DNA of 64,000 bases from Geotrypetes seraphini (lineage: Eukaryota > Chordata > Amphibia > Gymnophiona > Dermophiidae): contig NC_047096.1 in NCBI RefSeq assembly GCF_902459505.1, positions 15,838,501-15,902,500 of the forward strand, written 5' to 3'. Below, piece after piece: positions 1 to 12,052 of the stretch. The notes below the pieces were generated by a model. It was not told where the DNA came from and made no database searches. It was given only the letters and a program-made list of their open reading frames with translations. The position numbers and the translations under genes were made by a program. Each line of letters opens with the position of its first letter. Positions within the stretch are counted from its first letter, which is position 1.

Positions 1-284
1 AGAGGACAGTTGCCAGCGCCCTGAGGAAGATGGCGCTCGGGGCGGACCGCCCCACTCGCCCTTCCTCTTCCTATGCCACTCCACCGGTTTGTTTCACAAA
101 ATGGATAAGCTTTCAAACTATTTGTCCTTTTTAAAACTTTCTCCTGTCTCCCCAAATGGCACTGGTAAATGAGGAGGCATGATAGTGATCAGCATTTGGC
201 AGTGGCGGAAGAAAGGAGAGTGCTGGATATCCCATAGGGTCTGCGGTGTTACTTTACGCAGGGACGATGGGCTGAAAGGATAGG

Positions 285-808
285 TGAACTTTAATGTAAT
301 GCCAATTTGCTCCAGATTTTCCCATGAGGGTTGATTCAGTCCAAGTTGTATCCCATTGCATGCTAGAGACTTGTAGTTCCAATGACCAAACTGGATTCCC
401 TAAGAAAAGCAAGACTACAGGCACATTTTAAGAAATTTAGGGATGTTTGGGAGCCATTAACAAAATACTGCAAAGAATGAATATTACTTTTTCCCTTTGA
501 ACATACACGTCCAAGATGCGGGAAGGAGAGGGTAGGAGTAATTTTTGTTTTCTTATGATTGAAGATAATTGTTAGGCATTTGTGGGGGAGGGATATTTGT
601 TCTGAATTAGTCTCTGATAGAATATTAAGTGATGTTAAAGTGTAAAATGATTTTATCTTATATTGCACTTCTTGAAAGTTTTAAAAATGAATAAAGAATT
701 AAAAAAAAAGAAAAAAAGGACTACAAGTCCCTGCATGCAATGGAATAAAACTTGGATTGGATCAATCCGGTCCAGCAAATCTGGAACCAGTTGGCAACCC
801 TAGCCAAC
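285..808 (+). mobile_element. inverted-repeat element interrupted by an L1 3' end (about 390-717)
   Basis: The stretch around 330-375 (GATTCAGTCCAAGTTG, then CATTGCATGC, then GACTTGTAGT) recurs inverted at 719-770. Between them is a sense-strand L1 tail: an ORF2 end reading AHFKKFRDVWEPLTKYCKE, a G-rich 3' UTR, AATAAAG and an A-run. The outer part looks like a short dispersed fold-back repeat. Boundaries are approximate. Confidence 0.5.
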
Positions 809-1476
809 TTCAGTTTCTTTCTACAACATTTTTGCTGTTACGATTTGAGAAATGAAGAGACTGCAAAATCTGCAGGAAGGAGATAAGAGACCTCCCTAGT
901 TCCAGACTTCCTGATGCCATAAAAGTCAGTTGACATGTGTACCAAAAAGAAAGATGAAAGCATTTATTTTTGGTTTTAACTGCACTAAAAGATGAGAGAG
1001 GAAATGGCTAAAAGATTACCCTCGGTACTAAAAGGGTTTGTACAGAGAGAGCCGGATGTGTGCACACTTAAAGGAACCTCTGATCACATCTGGCGACCGT
1101 TGTTTGTGCAATCGCAGGGAAAGAAATACAGGAGAAAGGGTGACAGAAGGATTTGTTTTCAAAAATCAGTCTCTCTTCTTTGGCATACTGCTCAGTTTCA
1201 CCTGTGCTTAACCCCTCTTGTCAGCTTGCAAAATAGTCTTACAATGGCTGCTTTAATCAGACTTCAAACAGGTTGGTTCTGCCAGGGCATGCACCTGCAG
1301 TGGAAAAAAAAGAACAGCAGGTCTGACACCGGCACCCTAGGCTATGAAACTGTCAGACCAATGCCAACTTTTCATCAAATGATGCACTGTCAGCACAGAT
1401 TCCTGACAATGGCAAGGTTCACCAACGAATGAGTCATCTTTTGGAGAACAGCCTTCATCCCTTCCCAGATGCAAAC
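809..1476. other. no supported gene or repeat
   Basis: A 146-codon open frame lies here, but it shows no family resemblance or splice context and I do not support it as a gene. Confidence 0.4.
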
Positions 1477-1740
1477 TAGAGAATGACATGGGGACAAATT
1501 TTTCCCCGTGCTCGCAGGAACTCATTATACCATCCCGGAGAGTTCTTTTTCTGTCCCTGCCCCATTCCTGCAAGCTCTGACCTCATCTGCACAAGCCTCA
1601 AACACTTTAAAATCATAAGTAGCAACATTCTAGAGCTCAGATTGTGATGTCATAATGCCGCATTCCACCAATGCCTAAGCTCCGTCCTCATCTGCACAAG
1701 CCTCGAACACTTTAACATCATAAGTGTTCGAGGCTTATGC
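1477..1740 (+). mobile_element. fragment of the TAGAGAATGACA terminal-repeat element, with half a palindromic module
   Basis: Starts TAGAGAATGACATGGGGAC, the terminus shared with 22460-22940 and 58683-59588. It contains a direct duplication of CATCTGCACAAGCCTC (about 1584 and 1692) bracketing half a TGATGTCA module, and a small hairpin at about 1702-1735. Confidence 0.5.
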
Positions 1741-1894
1741 GGTTAAGGCAGAGCTTAAGGCCTCTTCTTTCTTCTGCCGCGAGCGTGGGCTGCGTGCAAA
1801 CGCACTCCTACCTGCGGGTCCCTACAGCGCATGGAAAACAGGAGCATGCAGGTGGGAGTGCGCATGCGCGCTTAGGGCTTTATTATATTAAATA

Positions 1895-2042
1895 TTACCT
1901 TAAATTCAACTATAACCTGTCTTGACTGTACTCTATGCATGTTAACCTGTCATGACTATATTCCACGTATGTTAATCTGTAACTCATTCTGAGCTCGTTG
2001 GAGAGAACAGGATAGAAAAACAAATGAAATAAATAAATAGAT
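1895..2042 (+). repeat. LINE/SINE-type 3' tail
   Basis: Ends with ACTCATTCTGAGCTCGTTGG, GGATAGAAAAACAAATGAA and (AAAT)n, the same kind of tail as the SINE copies elsewhere in the window. Confidence 0.35.
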
Positions 2043-2201
2043 CTTAGCAACATGTGATTTGTTTTTAATGATTGTAGAAGTTTCGTGGGAGGCCTTTTAA
2101 ATGTTTAAGCAGTTAATTCTAAAAAAAAAATAGTAGTTAGTGATAGAGTTTCTCAGTACAAGCTAGATTTTAATGTTTAACTGAGACCTGTTTGGTTAAA
2201 G

Positions 2202-3215
2202 GTAAGAACATAAGAATTGCCGTTGCTGGGTCAGACCAGTGGTCCATCGTGCTCAGCAGTCCGCTCACTCAGCGGCCCCCAGGTCAAAGACCAGTGCTCT
2301 AAATGAGTCCAGCCTCACCAGCATACGTTCCAGTTTAGCAGGAACTTGTCCAACTTTGTCTTGAATCCCTGGAGGGTGTTTTCCTCTATAACAGACTCTG
2401 GAAGAGCGTTCCAGTTTTCCACCACTCTCTGGGTGAAGAAGAACTTCCTTACGTTTGTACAGAATCTATCCCTTTTTAACTTTAGAGAGTGCCCTCTCGT
2501 TCTCTCTTCAGTACCTTTTTATGTTCTGTTCCAGTAGGAACTTATCCAACTTTGTCTTGAATCCCTGGAGGGTGTTTTCCTCTATAAAAGACTCCGGAAG
2601 AGCATTCCAGTTTTCCACCACTCTCTGGGTGAAGAAGAACTTCCTTACGTTTGTACGGAATCTATCCCCTTATAACTTTAGAGAGTGCCCTCTTTTTCTC
2701 TCTACCTTGGAGAGGGTGAACAACCTGTCTTTATCTACTTTGTCTTGAATTCCTGGAGGGTGTTTTCCTCTATAACAGCCTCCGGAAGAGCGTTCCAGTT
2801 TTCCACCACTCTCTGGGTGAAGAAGAACTTCCTTACGTTTGTATGGAATCTATCCCCTTATAACTTGTTCTCTCTACCTTGGAGAGAATGAACAGTCTGT
2901 CTTTCTCTACTAAGTCTATTCCCTTCGGTATTTTGAATGTTTTGATCATGTCCCCTCTCAGTCTCCTCTTTTCAAGGGAGAAGAGGCTTAGTTTCTCTAA
3001 CCTCTTGCAGTACGGCAACTTCTCCAGCCCCTTAACCATTTTAGTCGCTCTTCTCTGGACCCTTTCGAGTAGTATTGTGTCCTTCTTCATATATGGCGAC
3101 CAGTGCTGGACGCAGTACTCCAGGTGAGGGCGCACAATGGCCCGGTACAGTGGCATGATAACCTTCTCCGATCTGTTCATGATCCCCTTCCTTATCATAC
3201 CTAGCATTCTGTGAT
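2202..3215 (-). mobile_element. CR1-like LINE 3' end with an internal triplication
   Basis: The minus strand encodes the C-terminal tail of a CR1-like reverse transcriptase: [11 protein letters not shown]-like, [16 protein letters not shown] and SLEKRRLRGDMIKTFK. The 3' end lies at the left, as the complement of TGTTCTTAC. The part encoding the last 60 or so residues is present three times in tandem between about 2335 and 2880. Broken, 5'-truncated copy. Confidence 0.85.
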
Positions 3216-4078
3216 CTCATGTCAGCTGCATAGCTATGACCTTCGAACTGCACATATTGTAATATGTCTAGGAATTTTAATAGAGGGTGGATTCATTTTT
3301 ATTTATAGAGAAAGCCTTTGTTTTGAAGACATTTCTGTTAACAGTCCAGGTGACATAGAATGCTTAGTGGTTCACTCCAAAACACTGAAGGAGTTACGTA
3401 ATTTTAGTGATATTGTATGGTGAGTGATTGTGAATTTAATTTGGGGGGGTTAGACTGGCTTATTGGTAAGACTATAGGAAAATGGAATTTATTGTTTTAT
3501 TTGAGTTGTTCTTACTGATCAGGTACAAATATTAGGGTTCTGGATCACATCCCAGCACATCTTTCAGTAAGAAAATGGAATGTTACTATAAGATCTGCTT
3601 TGGCACAACGTATGTTGGTAGATTGTGTTGTGGCCCATTTCAACCTTTCGTGGTAGATGTGGGAGACAAAGGCAATTGAAATGGAAAACTTAGATCATTC
3701 GCTCTTTCACCCATTTATGAAGAAGTTGATTCGGTCCCTATTTCATGTACCTTAATATCAGATTTGTTAGAAACAAGGCAGCGTTAATTAAAGATTTGGC
3801 TAATGGAAGAACAGCTGGGCTGCCTATTTCTTACAAAGACTTGGTTGCCTCTGGAAGATGACCCAATCAGTCCGGATTTATGCTCTCCAAGATATAAAAT
3901 TATTCCATTGTGCAGAACTAGAAAGCGAGGGGGTGGTATTGTAATTATTGTCAAGCAATTGTTTGATTTTTTGGTATTAGAATCTAGGCAAATAGGGGGG
4001 TTTAGAAATTTTATCATGCTAACTACAAGTTATTGCAGGGAGGAAGACTCAGGAGCAATGTTAGGAAATTATTTTTCA
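3216..4078 (+). mobile_element. L2-type LINE endonuclease fragments
   Basis: Short frames resemble the apurinic-endonuclease domain of L2/CR1-clade LINEs: GGFIFIYRESL near 3270, DHIPAHLSVRKW near 3545, and TKTWLPLEDDPISP then RGGGIVII near 3835-3950. The pieces are in different frames and degenerate. Confidence 0.55.
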
Positions 4079-5165
4079 TAGAGAGGGTGGCAGATGCCTG
4101 GAATGCCTTCCCGAGGGAAGTGATGGAGAGGAAAACGGTGATGGAATTCAAAAAAGTGTGGGGTAAACATAGAGTATCTCTAATTAGAAAATGAAGGATG
4201 TAAATTAAAGAACTAAGGCCGGTACTGGACAGAGTTGCATGGTCTGTGTCCCATATATGGTGATTCGGTGTAGGATGGGCAGGGGTGGGCATCAGTGGGA
4301 ACTCCACTAATTTGGAACCTGAGGATGCTACTGGCCAGACTTTATGGTAGATATCCTGCAAACAATGGGATGGTTGGTTGAATAGGCTGGAGTGAGCTTG
4401 GATGGACGGCAACTTCGGCATTGGGAACCTAGGACAATACCAGACTTTACAGTCTATGACCCAGAAATATCAAAGAAGAGACAAATTAAATTAATCATGT
4501 ACTTTAGTGGGTAGTGGGCAGACTGGATGGACCGTTCAGGTCTTTATCTACCATCATTTACTATGTTGCCTGGCAGAAACCAAAAGAGTAGCAACATTCT
4601 AGAGCTTAGATTGTGATGTCATAATGCCTCATTCCACCAATGACCAAGAGCCAGTCTCAGCAGTGATGTCACAATGGTTTGATTAGATGGCAACTTCAGC
4701 ATTTGGAACCTAGGACAATACCAGACTTTACAGTCTATGACCCAGAAATATCAAAGAAGAGACAAATTAAATTAATCATGTACTTTAGTGGGTATAACTA
4801 ATGGGCAGACTGGATGGACCGTTCAGGTCTTTATCTACCATCATTTACTATGTTACTATATTGCCTGGCAGAAACCAAAAGAGTAGCAACATTCTAGAGC
4901 TTAGATTGTGATGTCATAATGCCTCATTCCACCAATGACCAAGAGCCAGTCTCAGCAGTGATGTCACAATGGTTTGATTAGATGGCAACTTCAGCATTTG
5001 GAACCTAGGACAATACCAGACTTTACAGTCTATGGCCCAGAAATATCAAAGAAGAGACAAGTTAATTTAATCAGGTATTTTTAATGGGTATGACTAATGG
5101 GCAGACTGGATGGACCACAGGCCTTTATCTGCCATCATTTACTATGTTACTATGTTTTTTTGGCA
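4079..5165 (+). repeat. tandem array of CR1-like 3' ends joined to a palindromic module
   Basis: Begins with a LINE tail reading RVADAWNAFPREVMERKT, followed by its 3' UTR ending in CATCATTTACTATGTT. From about 4390 the 3' UTR segment plus a module (GATTGTGATGTCATAATGCC to GTGATGTCACAATGG) repeats with a period of about 300 bp: units near 4390-4684, 4685-4985 and 4986-5160, the last incomplete. Confidence 0.7.
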
Positions 5166-6445
5166 CTTTTCATTTGAATGATATGAAATGAAGCAAAAAG
5201 TGTCAAGAAAAGTGTGGAATAACTTTTAAGTTTTATGGTTCCACATCATTCTCTTGGTAGGGCTGAGAACTTTTCAGCGGCCCCTCGTACTTAGCAGATT
5301 CTCCAAAAAATTTTTAAAGACTTCAAATTATACAAAATTTAGCAGTTAGGCTGACTTTTTAAATTGTCAAAATACGATACATGAAATAAATAAGCCTGTA
5401 CTTGAACCTAGACATGTACCTCAGGTAAGCCTCCAGGAGCAGACTGCAAGACTTAAAGTCATATTCACTGTACCCTCCTTGGCACAGAAGAATAGAGCAC
5501 ACTAGAGCCAGATGGCACCTCATTAATATTCATTGTGGCCACTGATGTGCCAGCTTCTTCAAAATAGTTTTTTTCCCCTAATAATTAAAGAGACCTAGGA
5601 AATAGTTTTGACATATCTTTCAGAAAAAGGCTGAAAACTACTTCTATCAGGTGAAACACATGATCAGTTTGCAATCTCTCCTTGGTTTTCCTCCAGAAGA
5701 ATCTCTTTCCATTAATTGTCCTGTTCACAGGGCATGGAGAGATGAGAAGAACTGGAAGTGAGAGGAAGAGGGAGGAAGGGAGTGGAGGGAGGGGGAGGAC
5801 TGAGATGCATGAGCGGGATGGCGAGGCAGAGCCTGGTACAGAAGGGAAAACAAGAGAGCCAATGAGAGATGGGGAGGCGGGAGGAAGATAGAGGATAGAG
5901 CGTGTGCAGGAGAGAGGCAGGGACAAGCTGAAGATGGATGGTGGTATCTCCAGCCAACTAAACTTTCAGCCCTTGAATATTCTGATGTGGCTTTTGAATT
6001 TATAAACTGTGGTGACACTTTCCCTTCACATGTGAACGAGTTCCAGATTTTCCTCTTGGCATGAGCTCATATGTCAGACTCGACTCTTTGACAGATCTCT
6101 CCCTCCCCTCTCTTCCCTGTACTTGAGATAGACCACAGCTGTGCTGGATTCTGTACAGACTGTGAACCAGGCAAGGCAAATCTTTTCAAGGCCAGTCAAG
6201 GAGGGGGAGGGAGATGAATTAAGGCAGCACTCTTGCTCTCATACCAGCTCATGCTGTTGCAGCAGGCAGAGATGAAGTGTGGCAGCACGGTCTCTCTGCT
6301 CCTGGCACTACCCCCACTTCATGCCAGAAGAACTATGCACCTCCAATCCCAGTAGCATCTCTCAGGGAGGCACCCTCGGATCATGCCAGAAAAATACATG
6401 CAGGCCTCAGTGGAGTGGAAGGCCTGCATGCACACAGGTTCAAAG
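5166..6445. other. no supported gene; GA-rich block at 5740-5895
   Basis: The overlapping open frames at 5585-6018 arise from simple purine-rich sequence. Nothing else recognisable. Confidence 0.4.
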
Positions 6446-6977
6446 AAGAGCGACCATGATGATAAAGGGAATGGAACTGCTGTCATATGAGGAAAGACTG
6501 AAACGGTTAGGGCTCTTCAGCTTGGAAAAGGAACGGCCGAGGGAGATATGATTGAAGTCTACAAAATCCTGAGCCAAGTGGATTGATTTTTCACTCCGTC
6601 AAAAAATACAAAGACTAGGGGACACTCGATGAAGTTACAGGGAAATACTTTTAAAACCAACAGGAGGAAATATTTTTTTTTCACTCAGAGAATAGTTAAG
6701 CTCTGGAACGCGTTGCCAGAGATTGTGGTAAGAGCGGATAGCGTAGCTGGTTTTAAGAAATTTTGGGGAGGAAATTTCCTGGAGGAAAAGTCCATAGTTT
6801 GTTATTGAGACAGACATAGGAGAAGCCACTGCTTGTCCTGGATTGGTAGCATGGAATGTTGCTACTCTTTGGGTTTTGGCCAGGTACTAGTGACCTGGAT
6901 TGGCCACCGTGAGGATGGGCTACTGGGCTTGATGGACCATTGGTCTGACCCAATAAGACTATTCTTATGTTCTTACG
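6446..6977 (+). mobile_element. CR1-like LINE 3' end
   Basis: Fragments of [21 protein letters not shown] and KYFFSLRE-type frames, then a 3' UTR with GGATTGGCCACCGTGAGGAT and the terminus TGGTCTGACCCAATAAG, TTCTTATGTTCTTA. A partial TGACATCA-type module (GTGAGCCAAGTATAGGACAG) follows directly. Confidence 0.8.
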
Positions 6978-7014
6978 TGAGCCAAGTATAGGACAGTTAA
7001 GTCATTGTAACATC

Positions 7015-7215
7015 CAGGTTGGAGATTTTGGGCAGTCCTGGATTTCTGACCAATGCCATCCTAGTGCATTTTGCAGCACTGTTTTCAATGTGCAGGATCA
7101 GGAACTACAAATCCCACACTGCTTTGGGATGTAAGTTTAAAACCAGGACTGGACAAAAGGTTTCTAGCTTGGAGCTAAGTAACTTGACAGCTCTGCCAGT
7201 CTTGGAAGAACAGAA
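7015..7215 (+). repeat. dispersed repeat (AACTACAAATCCCACACTGC family)
   Basis: Shares CACTGCTTTGGGATGTAAG and AAAACCAGGACTGG with copies at 7610-7760, 29885-30060 and 36250-36460. Non-coding; possibly an old SINE. Family not recognised. Confidence 0.5.
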
Positions 7216-7609
7216 CTAGATTGCATCTGTTCTTCACACTGACTTAAGCTGGCAAATCTCACACTTCTGTAGCACTCCAGCTGTATTCAAAATCAAGCCT
7301 TGCCTGTGCTAGTACCAGCCAGTCAAGGAACTTTGCTGGAACTTGGGGGCTGTGTCTGTTGGCTCCATCTGTTGAACAACTCTGACCTCCAGAGGTGACC
7401 CTGTGCAACTGCAACAGAAAACAAATGGAGTTTTAACATCAGCTTCCATTTCTTTCACGATCAAACACTGAATGTTATTTATTTATTGGTTCCATCTGAT
7501 GACACACCACATATTAAAAAACAGCTCAGAGCAGGTTAGATGTAATATATCAACAACATGTTATAGAAATCTCCAAAGATGTCAAGTACAGTTACTAAGG
7601 TCCAGGATG

Positions 7610-7760
7610 GAAATGTTGGGACAGCTCTGAATTTCTGACTACCCCATCCTGTTGTATTATGGGTTCTTCAGCACTGATTTCAATAGTCAGGATCAGGCAC
7701 TACAAATCCCACACTGCTTTGGGATGTAAGTTTAAAACCAGTACTGGCCAAAAGGTCTAC
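7610..7760 (+). repeat. dispersed repeat (AACTACAAATCCCACACTGC family)
   Basis: Second copy of the repeat at 7015-7215; shares ACTACAAATCCCACACTGC and GGGATGTAAGTTTAAAACCA. Confidence 0.5.
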
Positions 7761-7764
7761 TATT

Positions 7765-8870
7765 TATCACTTCTATAGTGGTGAAAGGCATATGCAGTGC
7801 CTTTTGACATTTAATAGATGGTCCCTCCTCGGAAGAGTTTACAATCTAACTTGGACAGACAGACATAACATATAGGGTTGGGGAGTTAGGAGATAAAAGC
7901 AGTTTTGAAGAGGTGGGCTTTTAACTTGGACGAAAACTATCCGAGACGGAGCTCACCATAGGAGTTCGGGCAGTTTATTCCTGGCATACGGCACAGCAAG
8001 ATAGAACGGATAGAGTCTGGATTTGGAAGATGAGGAGAAGGGCACAGATAGGAGAGACGAGTTGAGTGGAGCTCGCGGTGGGGAGGGGGGGAACCATGGA
8101 GGGAGATAAGTGAAGAGAGGTAGTGTGGGACAGCCGAGTAGGTCAGTAAGAGGATTTTGAATTGCATTCAGAAACAGATGAGAAGCTAATGAAGTGAGTA
8201 TAGCAGCTCTCACGGAATATGAGTCATGCAGCCAAGTTATGGATGAATTGAAGGGGAGAAAGATGGCTGAGTGGAAGACCTGAGAATGGTGAGTTGCAGT
8301 AATCTAAGCGTGAGGTGATGAGGGCATAGATAAGGGTTTTGGTAGTATGCTCAGAGAGGAAGGGTCAGGATTTGGTAATGTTATAGAGGAAGAAGTGGCA
8401 CATTTTAGCAATATGTTGTATCTGGGCGGAGAAGGAGCAAGAGGAATCAAAGATGACCCCAAGATTGTGAATAGACAAGACAGGGAGGATGAGAGTGTTG
8501 TCCACAGAGAACGTATCAAGGAGTAGGTTGGTGATCAACAGTATCAAAGGCAGCAGATAGATCGAGAAGGATGAGGATAGAGTAGAGGCCTTTGGATTTG
8601 GACAGGAACAGGTCATTGGTAAACTGAAGCAGATCAAGAATAGCTTGGGATGAGAGGAAGTTCAGGCAACAGTGGTGAACAGCACGTTCAAGTAACTTGG
8701 ATAATAAGGGGCGAAGAGAGATGGGGTGATAGTTGGAAGGGCACGTAGGGTCCAGTGAGGGTTTTTTGAGGAGGGGCTTGACAACAGCATCTTTGAAGGC
8801 ATCAGGAACAGTTGCAGTGGAGAGTGATAGGTTGAGGATGTGACAGATAGGAGGGATCTACTTCTCTACG
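7765..8870 (-). mobile_element. L2-type LINE reverse-transcriptase relic
   Basis: Read on the minus strand from about 8860 down. It shows an RT palm-like NYHPISLRPLLSKLLE, then LGVIFDSSCSFSAQIQHIAK, ALITSRLDYCNSPF-like sequence, and a C-terminal FYLAVPYARNKLPELL. Pieces occur in several frames. This order is typical of L2-clade LINE ORF2. Old, degenerate. Confidence 0.75.
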
Positions 8871-9285
8871 TCTCTTAGTGTTAGCAGATATTCTCAAAAG
8901 TTCAAAACATACAGTCCAGTGTTAGACAAAATGAGTTCCTATAAGTGCCAGTGGGATATCAGACCACCCTCTGAGCAGCATATCTCATTAGGGTTTAATT
9001 CCTCATTTTCCCGAGGGCACAACTTCTCTAAATCCTCATGTTATGTTATTTCTTATCAAAAGTTCTTTAAATAATTCAAGAAGCTTAATTTCATAAGTTA
9101 GTTTCAATATATAAGTTCATAATTTGATCTCATAACTTAGCTTTTCAGCCGTCAATTGAGGCTGAGGGGACTAACAGGTCTCCAGCCTGGAACTGAGTTA
9201 CTTAGAATCTCTGCTTCATGTGGCAGTTCTGCATACTTCATGGAGAACCCAGCTGAAGATAAATGTGAGGAACAACCAATGTCAA
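8871..9285. other. no supported feature
   Basis: A-T-rich sequence with no open frame and no repeat I can name. Confidence 0.35.
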
Positions 9286-9287
9286 TA

Positions 9288-10137
9288 CAGTGGTGCCTCA
9301 CACAACGAACTTAATTGGTTCCAGGAGCAAGTTTGTTATGCGAAAAGTTCGTTATGTGAAACGCGTTTTCCCATAACAATACATGTTAAAAAAAATAATT
9401 CGTTCTGTAGCATAAAATATGCTAAGATGACATAAAAAAAGATAAATTTTTGGTTATTATTTTTATTTAGATACATCTAAAAACATAATTGTTTTTTAAA
9501 ACAACACACATTTTTTAAATTTAAAGACAGACTAAGTAGAGTCTAATTTTACAGTGAGAGAGGGCAGAGTCTCAGCGGCAAAAACTGGGACTTAACTGTT
9601 CATTTTTTTTTTCTTGGCTTATTTTTGGTTGGCCTGGTGGTTTTCATGTTCTGTGGTGTTAGTTTTTTCTCTTTTTCGGTGCAGTAACATGGCAGCAGAG
9701 GTGGTTAAAAGTTGTTTCCGGTGTGGGAAGCGATAAAGGCCGGTCAGAGGGCAGTTGTTTCTGCAAGGCAGATCTCTGCTCTACTGGCGGGGCAGCTCAC
9801 AGTCCCAGCATTTGCCGTTTTCCCCCGAGTTTGTGCTGCTTTTACATAAAACATTTCTTCTTCTGAGCGCTCACCCTTCCCTTCATGGGGAAGCGGCGAG
9901 AGTAGCTCCGCCCCCCCCAACGCATCAGCAGTAGGCGCCGGGCCCCTGCGAGCCGACGGTCCGCCACTGCACAGGGAGCCAGGCGGAGAGAGGGCAGTTA
10001 AGCGCGGTGCCTGCGCGGAAGGATGCAGCTCGGGCGACTTCGTTGTGTGAAACGAAGTTCGTTGTGGGAAGCAAGACATGAAGTTCGTTGTGCGCAGCGT
10101 TCGCTGTGCGAGGCGTTTGTTATGCGAGGCACCACTG
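9288..10137. mobile_element. Tigger-like (Tc1/mariner) non-autonomous DNA transposon
   Basis: 850 bp with terminal inverted repeats CAGTGGTGCCTC...GAGGCACCACTG, flanked on both sides by TA. Extended terminal similarity includes ACGAACTT and AAGTTCGTTGTG. No transposase frame; the interior has an A/T-rich left part and a GC-rich right part. Confidence 0.8.
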
Positions 10138-10249
10138 TAATTCCCAAAAGTTCTAGGGGCTCCCCAGCCAGTTAGGTTTCAAGGATATCCACTATGAAGA
10201 TTCATGAGAAGATGTATTTTAAACAACTTTTCCCTCCCCTACTTTCCTT

Positions 10250-10425
10250 TTGTTCCATGTACGTTAATCTGAATTCGTCTAGGATTTTTAATATCTGATA
10301 AAATATTGCTTTTATTTACCTATTTTAATTGTTTTCTGCAATATTTTTATATTGTACACCGTTTAGACACTTGTTTTGATAGACGGTATATCAAAAATAA
10401 AGAAATGTGAAACGTGAAACGTGCA
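10250..10425 (+). repeat. LINE-type 3' tail
   Basis: TTTATATTGTACACCGTTTA, GACGGTATATCAAAAATAAAG: a short 3' end with polyA-like terminus. Confidence 0.4.
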
Positions 10426-10908
10426 ATGAAAGCAAAACCCCAAAATGAGGTATGGAGGGAAAATATAACAAATCCAGCAAGCAAAGTCACTTCATTAATA
10501 AACCGGTAGGCCTTTTGCCATTTCAGTTTGTGAGACTATGTAGGGTGGCTATTTTTCTAAAGGTCTTTACTTCACTATATGTATTTACTGTTTTGTGCCT
10601 GTGATGTATGGGTGGGAGGCGCTGGCTGACAGCCTATAGGACGTCCCTCTCGCCGCGAGAGGCACATCTCGTAAGCAGTCAGCCGGTGCCTCTCCTCCTT
10701 GCCGGCGTCTCACAGCATACTTGGAGTCAACCACGGCACACTTGTACTGGAAAACTTGCCCCATAAGGATAACTAGGGCAAATTGTAACCTGTAAACTTT
10801 ATATTATGTGTCATTAGGAAAATAACTTGAATCGTAAACTTGTACTGAAATTAAGGCAAATCCAGTGCAAATCGTAATCTGTTAACTGTATATTATGTAT
10901 GTATAACC
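10426..10908. other. no gene; short imperfect duplications
   Basis: CTGTAAACTTTATATTATG near 10790 and CTGTTAACTGTATATTATG near 10878 are similar. The GC-rich part at 10610-10720 has no recognised identity. Confidence 0.3.
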
Positions 10909-11665
10909 TGTAAGAACATAAAAATTGCCGCTGCTGGGTCAGACCAGTGGTCCATCGTGCCCAGCAGTCCGCTCACGCGGCAGCCCTTTGGTCAAAGACC
11001 AGCACCCTAACTGAGACTAGCCCTACCTGAGCACTTTCCGGTTCAGCAGAAACTTGTGTAACTTTGTCTTGAATCCTTGGAGGGTGTTTTCCCCTATAAC
11101 AGCCTCCAGAAGAGCGTTCCAGCTTTCTACCACTCTCTGGGTGAAGAAGAACTTCCTTACGTTTGTACGGAATCTATTCCCTTTCAACTTTAGAGAGTGT
11201 CCTCTCGTTCTCCCTACCTTGGAGAGGGTGAACAACCTGTCCTTATCTACTAAGTCTATCCCCTTCAGTACCTTGATTGTTTCGATCATGTCCCCTCTCA
11301 ATCTCCAGTTTCTCTTATCTTTCGCTGTACGGCAGCTCTTCCAGCCCCTTAACCATTTTAGTCGCTCTTCTCTGGACCCTTTCGAATAGTACCGTGTCCT
11401 TCTTCATGTACGGCGACCAGTGCTGGATGCAGTACTCCAGGTGAGGGCGCACCATGACCCGTTACAGCGGCATGATAACCTTCTCTGATCTGTTCTTGAT
11501 CCCCTTCTTTTTCATTCCTAGCATTCTGTTTGCCCTTTTCGCCGCTGCCGCCACACATTGTGTGGACGGCTTCATTGACTTGTCAACCAGAACTCCCAAG
11601 TCCCTTTCCTGGGAGGTCTCTCCAAGTACCGCCCCGGACATCCTGTATTCGTGAATGGCCTGGTG
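10909..11665 (-). mobile_element. CR1-like LINE 3' end
   Basis: The 3' terminus is at the left (complement of TTATGTTCTTAC and TGGTCTGACCCAGC). Minus-strand frames read MRGDMIETIKVLKGIDLVDK and LSKVGRTRGHSLKLKGNRF, and further RT tail continues to about 11660. Confidence 0.85.
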
Positions 11666-11699
11666 GTCCTCCAGGACAGGGCCGGGAAATATAGCAGTT

Positions 11700-11850
11700 C
11701 TATATTCAGGTGCTCAGTCATTTGCCCCTATCTATCTCGGTGGGCTCACAATCTATCTAATGTACCTGGGGCAATGGAGAATTGAGTGACTTGCCCAGGG
11801 TCACAGGGAGCTCTTTGGGGACAACGGGCTAGAAAAAAAATAAATAAATA
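11700..11850 (-). mobile_element. tRNA-derived SINE fragment
   Basis: The complement of the SINE core: TGGGCTCACAATCTATCTAA and GACTTGCCCAGGGTCAC. The tRNA-like head is missing. Confidence 0.6.
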
Positions 11851-11949
11851 GAGTGTGGGATCACCACTCCAGCGTTCTGAGGCTTTATCTTTCACCATTA
11901 ATATTAATCTGGTGCCTAGTTGTTTTCATTTATTGCTGGATCTGCAATG

Positions 11950-12052
11950 AATGCAATGGCTATATCTCTCTCTCATGAATATTCATTGTGGGTATCCTGA
12001 AAGCTTGATTGGCTGGGAATCCCCCAGGACAGGTTTTGGAAGCCACTGATCT
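11950..12052. mobile_element. fragment of a palindromic hAT-like MITE
   Basis: Contains TCATGAATATTCATTGTGGG and ends GGAAGCCACTG; resembles half of the 196-bp family at 46335-46938. Confidence 0.45.

Noticed and set aside
992-1432. 146-codon open frame on the + strand
   Set aside because: No recognisable domain and no splice context. Frames of this size are expected by chance in 64 kb.
1737-1893. possible Helitron 5' end in minus orientation
   Set aside because: GCATGCGCGCTTAGGG and TTTATTATATTA resemble the start of the element at 43826, but no terminal TC or matching 3' end is found.
5585-6018. four overlapping frames
   Set aside because: They reflect a purine-rich block with few stops; no domain.
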